From: Clytia hemisphaerica
Taxonomy: Eukaryota > Cnidaria > Hydrozoa > Leptothecata > Clytiidae
Length of the DNA: 64,000 bases
Assembly (NCBI GenBank): GCA_902728285.1
Contig: CACVBU010000274.1
Span: 1,939,234-2,003,233, forward strand
Direction: 5' to 3'
Below the pieces are notes generated by a model that searched no databases, had not been told where the DNA came from, and worked only from the letters and a program-made list of their open reading frames with translations. The translations under genes were made by a program, and so were the position numbers. This document shows positions 55,088 through 64,000 of the stretch, one piece after another. Each line of letters begins with the position of its first letter. Within the stretch, counting starts at the first letter, position 1.

Positions 55088-56791
55088 CTATTCTCAATTC
55101 GAGTAAGTCAAGCCTTTTGTTAAGTATGGGATCGTCTGGATTTTGACACAAGCCTTGTTCAAACACTAACTTTGCACCATTTAGATTCTTCTTCATTTCG
55201 AAAACATCCCCCAGTCTTGTTAGTATTTGACAACCCTGTAAAAAGTAAAAAAATTTTTATCATAGTAAACTTATTTTCCGTAGCTCCAACAAGAGGCGGG
55301 TGTGCTAAGGAAGAAATGATTTCAATGCAAGGGCTTAATATAGTTCAAACACCAGGCTCTACGAATACAGTACGAATCGACATTTCATATAACCCAAATT
55401 CACCTTTCAAAATTAAGAAGAACATTCCGGAAGCGGAAGTGCCGATAAAAGTTCAAACATAAAATGACAAGTACTACAATATAAAGATAAATATTCTGGA
55501 TGTGCATTATTGTCTTACCAATTTTTTCATCAATTCCTCATTTCGGTTTTTGAGATTGTGTAGCTCAGTCGCGTGTTCGATAGAAGCTTCTTTCAATTGC
55601 TAAGAAAAAGTGAGACGCATCCATGAGTTTGCATTTTTAAGCATATCTAGGCTCACATTTGGTAAAAATTCAAAAACATACTAAACCCATTCCTGACGCT
55701 ATGGAAAATGTATTTCCTAAATTTGGCTTTCTTCGCTGGGATTTAACCGATTTTTGGAATTTCCCTAAAGCATTTTTAGCCTTTTCAATCTCTAGATCTA
55801 AGCATCTCCGAGCCAGTTTTGAATTTTCGTATGCTTATAAAACAACATGCAGGAAAACTTGCTTTATCCATAAAAAATTCAAATCTAAAATATTATACTA
55901 ACCTTGTCTTTCTCGAGGGCTATTTCAACTGAAACTTCGGTCACCTAGAAAAAAAAAAAAAAAAAAAAAAAAAATTAAAAAAAGCTTAAAATTTCTTTTC
56001 TCTATAGACGGGATAGTGGTACATTTTATTCCTTTTAAATTAAAACAGAGTCAATTTTCATCAAATGTCGCCAGGGCAAATAGAGGTTACTTAGAGGGTC
56101 CTGGACACTGAAATACCGACAGTTTTTCACAAAATCACAGCAATACGGACACATAATTAGCTTTTTATCAGGTTTTCTTTTCAAAAATCTTAATATGAGA
56201 TAGGAGGATAAGAGGGATTCCTGAAAAGTAACCCTTGATTCAGCACCATTTCTCCGACGTTTTAAGCAAGATTACTATATCAGCTATTTAAAAATTTAAC
56301 ATTTTTCGTCACCGGAAAGCATCTCAAACACCGACACATTTTTTGTTGATAACCGAATTACCGACGCAAAAAAGATCGTAGCGACACACCAACAAAATAA
56401 TACGCCCCTCTCTTAAGATAACACTCCTTTGCACAAGCACACAGGAACATCCTCACAACTTGGCATAAAACATACAGAATTCTACGAAACTTCATCACAC
56501 CTCATTTTCGAGTTCTTCTATTTGTAACTTTAATTGTGCATTGTTCGATAGGCTGTCAGAATAAACAAACATAAATCTGCATTATCTTGAGTTGATAGTT
56601 TAACTTGATAATACGCTTACTAACCATTTGCTTTTACATTTTAACATGAAAATAAAAAATAGGTATGGAATCAATGATATACCTGAGAGCCAGCTCTTTT
56701 CTCAATTTATCATTTTCTACTTGTAGTTTACAACCAACCAAAGGTAAGGGTTTTTTCGTGAAAACATAATCCATAAGACCAGGGAACCGTT
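55088..56791 (-). CDS. Unidentified coiled-coil protein, six internal exons
   Basis: Minus-strand exons 56683-56791, 56501-56552, 55903-55944, 55682-55833, 55519-55599 and 55088-55235. Phases join for 56683 to 56501 to 55903 and for 55682 to 55519 to 55088; the 55903/55682 junction is off by one base, so a border or a base is wrong there. The protein begins 'FPGLMDYVFTKKPLPLVG', then heptad-rich helices ('QLKLQIEELENE', 'LKNRNEELMKKL') and ends '...LTRLGDVFEMKKNLNGAK' and 'NPDDPILNKRLDLLELRI'. I do not recognise the family; a cytoskeletal or centrosomal coiled coil is only a guess. Both gene ends lie outside the identified exons. A poly-A/T run (~30 A) at 55947-55976 abuts exon 55903-55944. 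Confidence 0.55.
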
Positions 56792-58691
56792 CTAAAAATG
56801 TAAAAAAAATAATTACCAAAATTTGTTAAAGTTTTCTTTTCTTAATAATACATTGACGCCATGGTACTTAAAATGATGTAGGATGAGGTATACTACCACT
56901 GTTGTTCATATTATTTCTATTAGTAGTAGGGGGGTGGGGATTTGTTCGATTTTTCGAGGTGGTTCGACTTATTCAGTCAAAGCACTTGTTATACCTTTTT
57001 GAAAAGCTAAGGGGTAGGGGAATCATGTATCAAAATAACTAAGGTGCCAATCAATACAAACATTTTTCCTGTTTTTCCAGCTTGGCAAAAACTGGTTTTA
57101 TTGTTTCAAGATACCATGCGATGAGATTTTATTTTCTCATTTTATGGTGCCTTGGGACTTCAAAACCAGTTTTGGAAAAGCTGGCAAAACCGAGGAAAAT
57201 CTTTTCATGGGCCTTGAAAGGGGCAGGGTCCTTTTTGCCTAGAGATACACTTAGGAAGCCAATTTTTGGAGTGCCTAATTGACAAAAACTAATTATAACA
57301 TCAGATAAGGCTTGAAGAGCAGATCTCCAAAATTGGGTCATGTGTATCATTTGCTCGAGTCAGTCACAGGAAATGGACGCCTAATTAATAGTGCTCTTCC
57401 AGATGCGTCTGTTGAAAGTAATTTTTTTTCGTCAAAACTTTTCTCAAAAATACCGACGTCAGCAAAGAAATTAGCATTTTGAAGACGTATCGTCCATTTC
57501 CGGTGGCTTAGTTGAGTTTTTGTCAGTAAGGAACTTCAGAATTGACTTTTAAGTGTCTCTCGGCCAAAAATGGTTTTGAAGTCTAAAAGGACCATGTAAT
57601 GAGAAAGTAAAATAAAAACCCATATATACTATTTTTGTTAATGTACCAACCAAGTTTGCAACTGGACTAACTGTCTTACCATCTTTACTGTCTAGCAAAC
57701 TTCCTATTAATATTGTATTAATAACTTATTTTACGCACTCTACTTGACTACCTAATACAACAACCTAAGAAAACCTCTTTTAAACAAATTGCTTCATTTT
57801 CTAGGCTGTCAAGTTTACTAAACTTAACTCACCAGTAACCCAGTCAACCTTAAATTTTCTCAGTGTAACTACCCTTAAACCTCCTATCTAGCCTTCTCAT
57901 ACAAGCTACTATATAAAAGTCTCTCCCAGTCCGTGTATAATTTCATACATTGATCCCTAAGAAGAAAAACTACAGATATACTTCACTGGAAAGATAATTT
58001 CAAGTAGATTACTTTTTAAGGTTTTATAATCTTTCAACACTTCGAAAATGAAGAGGAAAGCACAATTTTCCACTATACCTAAAGTTTTTACAGTTTTCTC
58101 AAACTTTAAACTTTTCTGCTTTCAAATATGTATTCAGATATATGCTGAATATAACTTTATTATGAATACATATTTGAAATCAGTGAAGTTTAAAGTTTCA
58201 GGGAAGTGTAAATTTTAGATTTTTGATAGAGTGGAAAAATTATTTTATTTTGTTTTCATTTTGATGTTCTTGCAAGATTTTAAGGCCGTAAAATAATCTG
58301 GTCAAATTTTTTTCTTTCTAGCAAGGTCTCACTTTTCATGATATAATCTTTCCTTCCAGAGCAATGTATGAAAATGCGCAGACTGCCAAATTTTCGGAAC
58401 AAACTTTATTTTTCTTTGAAACTTGCCTTGTCTTGTTCTACCTAAATGAGAGTAGTAGCCTAGTCTATGTGATCTTCCATCCCAATTAGATAATCCCTAC
58501 ACAACCCCATAAATAACCAGTAACTATATATAAGTAAAATACCCGACTTAACCCCTTATCCCCACAATGTAACTCTCCTTCTCTATCTTGATTTTACTAT
58601 TCAACTTAACCATCTAATCTCTTAACTATTCTATTCCATCCAAAACTACTCGATTACCCCTCTTCTAGTCCATGTATCACGCTATATAGTA
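56792..58691. other. Gene-free stretch with small inverted repeats
   Basis: 57371-57504 is bounded by ggaaatggacg and its complement cgtccatttcc, a ~135-bp MITE-like unit. 57070-57200 carries 'aaaactggttttatt' against 'aaaaccagttttgg', a second inverted pair. 58121-58176 pairs tttcaaatatgtattca with its complement. No coding region found. Confidence 0.5.
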
Positions 58692-59270
58692 GGGGGCCAA
58701 GTCTCAGGTCCCGTGGCAACTTTTATAGGAAACCAAAATAGTGACGCCATAGGCAAAACTGCAAAGGGAAAATAATGGGTAGAGAAATAGCTTATTTTCA
58801 AAAGTCAAAAAAAAAGAAAATGATTGCGATACCATCTGATAACTAAAGCACACAAAGAAATACAGCTGCTTTAAGACCAACTAACTGTCAGCTCTACTGT
58901 GATTTTGACGTCAAATCTTGTCTTGATCGTACTGACGTTGGTATGTTTTTAAACTTCAAGCGGCTGTATTTCTTTGTGTCTTTTAGTTAGAGAGTTGGTG
59001 TAATACATTTTTTTGCTCAAAATTTCATGCTCTATCTGATGGTACCGATCATTTTCGTTTATTTTGACTTTTGAAAATAAGCTATTTTTCTACCCTTTAT
59101 TTTCCTTTGCAGTTTTGCCTATGGCGTCACTATTTTGTTCACAAAAGATTTTCCCGGGCCTTAAAAATTTGACTCTTCTCAAAAAATTTTAATTATATAC
59201 TTAACTTTGAAATGGAACAGGCTTCGTTTAGTCCTATAAAAGTTGCCACGGGACCTGAGACTTGGCCCCC
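58692..59270. mobile_element. 579-bp MITE with long TIRs, TA-flanked
   Basis: Ends gggggccaagtctcaggtcc and its exact complement; TA at 58690-58691 and 59271-59272. Similarity between the arms extends far inward ('atagcttattttcaaaagtc', 'ctatggcgtcactattttg'), so almost the whole element can fold back. Probably mobilised by a Tc1/mariner-type transposase. Confidence 0.85.
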
Positions 59271-59282
59271 TACTAACACTAA

Positions 59283-61592
59283 TTAATTAAACGACGAGTA
59301 TATAACTTGACCATCCTAGTAATCCTTAATTCATCCAATTCAACATCGCTACCTTAATGACCAGCTAGTCTATGTAACTCCACTGTCTTACTCAACCCTG
59401 AACTATCCAATCCAATACTGCTTCAACAACTAACCAGTCCGTTTAACTCAAATGTCTAATTAATCCAACTATGCCATCCTAGTAATCCTGAATTCATCCA
59501 ATTCGACATTGCTACCTTACTGATCATCTAATCTATGTAACTCCACTGTCTTACTCACCCCTGAACTATCCAATCAAATACTGCTTCAGCAACTAACCAC
59601 TCTGTTTAACTCAAATGTCTAATTAACCCAACTATGCCATCCTAGTAATCCTGGATTCATCCAATCCAACATCGCTACCTTACTGATCAGCTAGTCTATG
59701 TAACTCTACTGTTTTACTCACCCCTGAACTATCCAATCCAATACTGCTTCAGCAACTAACCAGTCCGTTTAACTCAAATGTCTAATTAACCCAACTATGC
59801 CATCCTAGTAATCCTGGATTCATCCAATCCAACATCGCTACCTTACTGATCAGCTAGTCTATGTAACTCCACTGTCTTACTCACCCCTGAACTATCCAAT
59901 ACAATACTGCTTCAGCAACTAACCAGTCCGTTTAACTCAAATGTCTAATTAATCCAACTATGCCATCCTAGTAATCCTGGATTCATCCAATCCAACATCG
60001 CTACCTTACTGACCAGCAAGTCTATGTAACTCCACTGTCTTACTCACCCCTGAACTATCCAATCCAATACTGCTTCAGCAACACTAACCACTCGTTTAAC
60101 TCAAATGTCTAATTAATCCAACTATGCCATCCTAGTAATCCTTAACTCATCCAATTCAACATCGTTACCTTAATGACCAGCTAGTCTATGTAACTCCACT
60201 GTCTTACTCAACCCTGAACTATCCAATCCAATACTGCTTCAACAACTAACCAGTCCGTTTAACTCAAATGTCTAATTAATCCAACTATGCCATCCTAGTA
60301 ATCCTGAATTCATCCAATTCGACATTGCTACCTTACTGATCATCTAATCTATGTAACTCCACTGTCTTACTCACCCCTGAACTATCCAATCCAATACTGC
60401 TTCAGCAACTAACCAGTCCGTTAAACTCAAATGTCTAATTAATCCAACTATGCCATCCTAGTAATCCTTAACTCATCCAATTCAACATCGCTACCTTAAT
60501 GACCAGCTAGTCTATGTAACTCCACTGTCTTACTCAACCCTGAACTATCCAATCCAATACTGCTTCAGCAACTAACCAGTCCGTTTAACTCAAATGTCTA
60601 ATTAATCCAACTATGCCATCCTAGTAATCCTGGATTCATCCAATCCAACATCGCTACCTTACTGACCAGCAAGTCTATGTAACTCCACTGTCTTACTCAC
60701 CCCTGAACTATCCAATCCAATACTGCTTCAGCAACACTAACCACTCGTTTAACTCAAATGTCTAATTAATCCAACTATGCCATCCTAGTAATCCTTAACT
60801 CATCCAATTCAACATCGCTACCTTAATGACCAGCTAGTCTATGTAACTCCACTGTCTTACTCACTGTCTTACTCAACCCTGAACTATCCAATCAAATACT
60901 GCTTCAGCAACTAACCACTCTGTTTAACTCAAATGTCTAATTAATCCAACTATGCCATCCTAGTAATCCTCATCCAATCCAACATCGCTACCTTACTGAT
61001 CACAGTCTATGTACTCCACTGTCTTACTCCCCCTGACTATCCAATCCAATACTGCTTCAGCAACTAACCAGTCCGATTTAACTCAAATGTCTAATTAATC
61101 CAACTATGCCATCCTAGTAATCTGATTCATCCAATCGACATCGCTACCTTACTGATCATCTAATCTATGTAACTCCACTGTCTTACTCACCCCTGAACTA
61201 TCCAATCCAATACTGCTTCAGCAACTAACCAGTCCGTTAACTCAAATGTCTAATTAATCCAACTATGCCATCCTAGTAATCCTTAACTCATCCAATTCAA
61301 CATCGCTACCTTAATGACCAGCTAGTCTATGTAACTCCACTGTCTTACTCACCCCTGAACTATCCAATCCAATACTGCTTCAGCAACTAACCAGTCCGTT
61401 TAACTCAAATGTCTAATTAATCCAACTATGCCATCCTAGTAATCCTGGATTCATCCAATCCAACATCGCTACCTTACTGACCAGCAAGTCTATGTAACTC
61501 CACTGTCTTACTCACCCCTGAACTATCCAATCCAATACTGCTTCAGCAACACTAACCACTCGTTTAACTCAAATGTCTAATTAATCCAACTA
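59283..61592 (+). repeat. 163-bp satellite, ~14 units, with higher-order structure
   Basis: Phase marker 'ctaattaa(t/c)ccaactatg' at 59456, 59619, 59782, 59945, 60109, 60272, 60435, 60598, 60762, 60937, 61091, 61250, 61413 and a last one at 61577; spacing is 163-164 bp except 175, 154 and 159 in the degraded units. Variants recur in order: units with 'acactaaccactcg' end at about 60095, 60748 and 61563, four to five units apart. No coding capacity. Confidence 0.93.
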
Positions 61593-62685
61593 CATCCCAT
61601 CAAAAACCACCTTATTAACTAGATAAACTGTCTAAATCAACTATTTAACTAATCACTGAACCAGCCCAACCAGCAGGGCACTGTCTAGCTAACCAGCTAG
61701 TCTATGTAACTAATCTGTCAAACTAATCCCTAGCCACCCAGTCTTTCCCACCTAATAGACGCGTCACCTATTCTCTTCAGAACAATGCTTCCAGTATTAT
61801 TAGGCCCTGGGAATCAAACTTCCACATGCAAGGTTAAATCTAGGAGATTATACTGCTACTCCAAGCAGTTCTAGAAAGCTTTGGCTTCCATGCTTGGGAT
61901 TTACCCATTCCTCCTTTGCGAGGTGGCATGTTCACAAAACAACAACAAAAAAATCAACCAAAATTAAAAAAACTTCGGTGACCTCCCTGTGAACCTGCCA
62001 ACCTGTAACCATCGTTTTTAAGACTATCTAAGATAAAACAATCAACACGAGATTGTGTCCAATTTACACCGAGAAATATATAGCAATGATTGTCGTTATA
62101 ATAAAGCGAAGATGAAACACTTCTGATTGTAAGAAACTGCGTAACGAATATTAACAAAATTATTAGAAAATAAGTTCTGATCGAGCAGTTGCTTAGAAAT
62201 AAAATCTTTTGTCAATCTGGCCCCATTTCAGAAAGTAGTCTCGGAATCTATTCATTTTAAGTCCACCTCTTTTTATTTTTGTTGAAGAAAGTTATGAGGA
62301 AAAACTTGATCTACGACGCGCCATGTCGAATACAGCAATTAACTATGTGCTACCCTAGAAAAAAAAACAGGTCAATCACAAGTAAACCTAGAGAAAAGAT
62401 CTAGAGAAAGCGAATACCCGATTAAGATTCATTCGGCCAAGTTATCTCCTGGGATGAAAGAACTTTTTTATTTTAAGAGTTTATTTTTCCCTGAGAAGAT
62501 TTCCATTAAAATTTGTAACTTGCTCTCTGGGATGTATCAAGGTTGAATAGTCTGTCTTGCCTCCCAAAAGCCAAATGTAAGTTGCTTGTGTTTATACCAT
62601 CACCTTGAAGGATACGTAGAAAGTGTCAATAAAAGATGAAACCTACCCGGGTAAAGTTATCCTTGATTTGATGACTTTGCCTAGA
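61593..62685. other. Intergenic with a tRNA-like SINE head (minus, ~61800-61875)
   Basis: On the minus strand the segment reads 'gagtagcagtataatctcc' (box-A-like) and then 'gaagtttgattccc' (box-B-like) about 35 bp later, as in tRNA-derived SINEs. No tail or duplication was seen. The rest holds nothing recognisable. Confidence 0.4.
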
Positions 62686-62787
62686 CTAATCTTTCCCCTT
62701 CTTGTTGCGCTTCGTTCCCTCACCACAGATAAACTCCATGCAAATGCCCACCAATGACAAAGCACCACGAATGAAGGTTAAAAGCAT
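62686..62787 (-). CDS. Candidate terminal exon, 33 residues
   Basis: Minus-strand segment after a good acceptor (tttttcacag), beginning 'MLLTFIRGALSLVGIC' and ending 'TKRNKKGKD' with a stop. A hydrophobic stretch with a basic tail suggests a membrane or signal-like end. Upstream exons are not identified. Confidence 0.35.
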   Translation of the reverse strand: MLLTFIRGALSLVGICMEFICGEGTKRNKKGKD

Positions 62788-63009
62788 CTGTGAAAAAAAT
62801 ATAAATCTTAGAAAATTAGGTAATAATTATGTTTTCAACGCAAGGGAATTTAGTTTATAAAGAAACAAATGCATTCTTGAAAATGAAAATATAGTTTTGT
62901 TTAAGAATATTCTTTCGCGTCCCACCGTTTTACCTTGAAAAGACTGGTACTAATGTTATAGTGTCCCGTTGAAACGTCATTTTTTGAGCTCAATACGGAA
63001 AGTTAGAAC

Positions 63010-63500
63010 GACAAAAGGACTCACAAGAATATCACTTATCACCAATCATCGTCTTCTTCCTCGTCCGTCGTGTCTTGGCTACCTAAACTTTCGTAACGCC
63101 CGTCCTCTTCACCACAGCTGTCATCAGTCTCAGACCCAGTCCCACTACTTCTTCAAGAATCTCATCTTTACTTCCACTATCATGCACCATTGGTTCTTCG
63201 TTATCTTTGAGTTCATTATGTTGCTCCGTTCCCATGGTTTCTCCTTCCTCTTCCCGCCTAGTTTCTCGTATCTCCTTAAGTAAAGTTCCTTCCTCATACT
63301 CAATGCACAGAGTTTCTCCAACCTCTTCCAGCCCTATTCTTTCAATCTCCTTCGTCGTTGTTTCTCTATACTCAATTCTATTGGTTTCTCCATACTTGAT
63401 CCGCTCAGTTTCTTCAATCTCTTTTTGTCCAGTTTCTTTGCTCACTTCCGTTAAAGTTTCTTCATCATCATTTCTTTTTGTTCTGTTTGTTCCTTCTCAT
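63010..63500 (-). CDS. Glu-rich repetitive exon, probably frame-broken
   Basis: Minus-strand frame with imperfect repeats around 'GETNRIEYRETTTKEIERIG' and 'EEVGETLCIEYEEGTLLKEI'. Near 63160 the sensible reading changes frame: from there the frame encoding an acidic end 'DDSCGEEDGRYESLGSQD' then 'DTTDEEEDDDW' runs to a stop at ~63040. It is either an unseen splice or a one-base shift. The family is unknown. Confidence 0.35.
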
Positions 63501-64000
63501 TCTCATTTATCTTAGCTGTAATAAAAATCAAAAGAAAGGTTTTCATACACTTAACGATGGAAATTTGATTGTAGGTTAAAAAGGAAATGTAAACAGTCAA
63601 AAATCATTTCAAATTTGACCCAGTTGGATATGATGTTCAAGTTATGTTAAAAAAGTATTAGTCTAAATTCGATACCAAGAAGAAACACGCAACATGCTGA
63701 ATGGACCTACCTAATGATTAACATCAGATGAAAATAAGAAAAAAGTGACAATAATTGTACAAAAATTCAGAATGGAAAAATAAAGCTTGTGTGTTGAATA
63801 ATGTAAAATGGTAAAAATAAATTTCCCCAAATACGAAAATCACTTAAACCATTCAGGCCCAAAAAACCTTTTAAGCTGTTTTTGGCCCAAATTTGCCCAA
63901 AAAAATTTTCCTTAAAAATCTGGCTCCGTCACATTTTGGGCATTGCCATTTTGCATCATTGTGCAAAAAATCAGAAAAAAATTATGAGTCAACATTGAGA
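63501..64000. repeat. Right-edge region with an inverted copy of the 37-kb repeat (63840-64000)
   Basis: 63840-64000 is the reverse complement, diverged, of the repeat at 36990-37110 ('gggcaaatttgggccaaaaa', 'tgacggagcc', 'cttttgcacaa'-like). The rest of the interval is AT-rich without features. The copy runs off the window. Confidence 0.75.

Noticed and set aside
55185-55462. Plus-strand two-exon ORF ('VLLVFDNPVK' joined to 'PTRGGCAKEEMIS')
   Set aside because: The first piece lies exactly over a phase-consistent minus-strand coiled-coil exon, so it is a shadow. The second has an acceptor-like start but no supported partner.

Overview
This is an AT-rich, intron-rich metazoan nuclear window with no sign of prokaryotic organisation. 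The intron-split ciliary gene CFAP65, a dual-RRM SR splicing factor, short phase-consistent exons and a dense mix of DNA transposons, MITEs, a DIRS-like gag fragment and a satellite suggest an invertebrate. The combination of an HUH Rep-like gene, DUF4806-type proteins and a transposase with a RAG1-like N-terminus makes me favour a cnidarian or another early-branching or lophotrochozoan animal. That assignment is an inference, not a proof.

Layout. 1-5.9 kb: the first nine coding exons of CFAP65 on the minus strand, running off the left edge; its introns hold a near-perfect 168-bp palindrome and an eight-copy ~127-bp tandem array. 6-15 kb: gene-free and built of nested TIR elements and 'CACGCA' minisatellites, several with readable target-site duplications. 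15.4-20.1 kb: a complete seven-exon SR protein gene (minus). 21.4-22.3 kb: an intronless HUH endonuclease (Rep) ORF without its helicase. 22.4-25.1 kb: an eight-exon gene whose last three exons match the DUF4806-type layout.

25.9-38.8 kb: one 12.8-kb transposon flanked by a 3-bp TCT duplication, with TIRs and GACGTC-rich subterminal repeats. It carries an intact tnp2-like (En/Spm-CACTA type) transposase and a separate 12-exon DUF4806-like gene, so it appears to be a two-gene autonomous element. 38.8-39.7 kb: the end of a related element and a PIF/Harbinger transposase fragment. 40.4-44.3 kb: a decayed transposase whose N-terminal zinc modules copy those of vertebrate RAG1 (CxxC dimerisation region, W-x-PH-x5-C-x2-C-like motif, RING, extra zinc finger) but are joined to a DDE domain that is not Transib-like. 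It resembles the N-RAG-TP elements described from molluscs.

47-53.2 kb: a TGACGTCA-rich inverted repeat, a DIRS-type ORF1, a broken coiled-coil ORF and a lysine/proline-rich BEN-like gene with one frameshift inside an 18-nt repeat. 55.1-56.8 kb: exons of an unidentified coiled-coil gene (minus). 57-62 kb: MITEs, a 163-bp satellite with higher-order structure, and a SINE-like piece. 62.7-63.5 kb: weak minus-strand exons. The right edge carries an inverted copy of a repeat seen at 37 kb.

Only CFAP65, the SR gene and perhaps the coiled-coil gene look like host single-copy genes; most of the rest is mobile-element biology.
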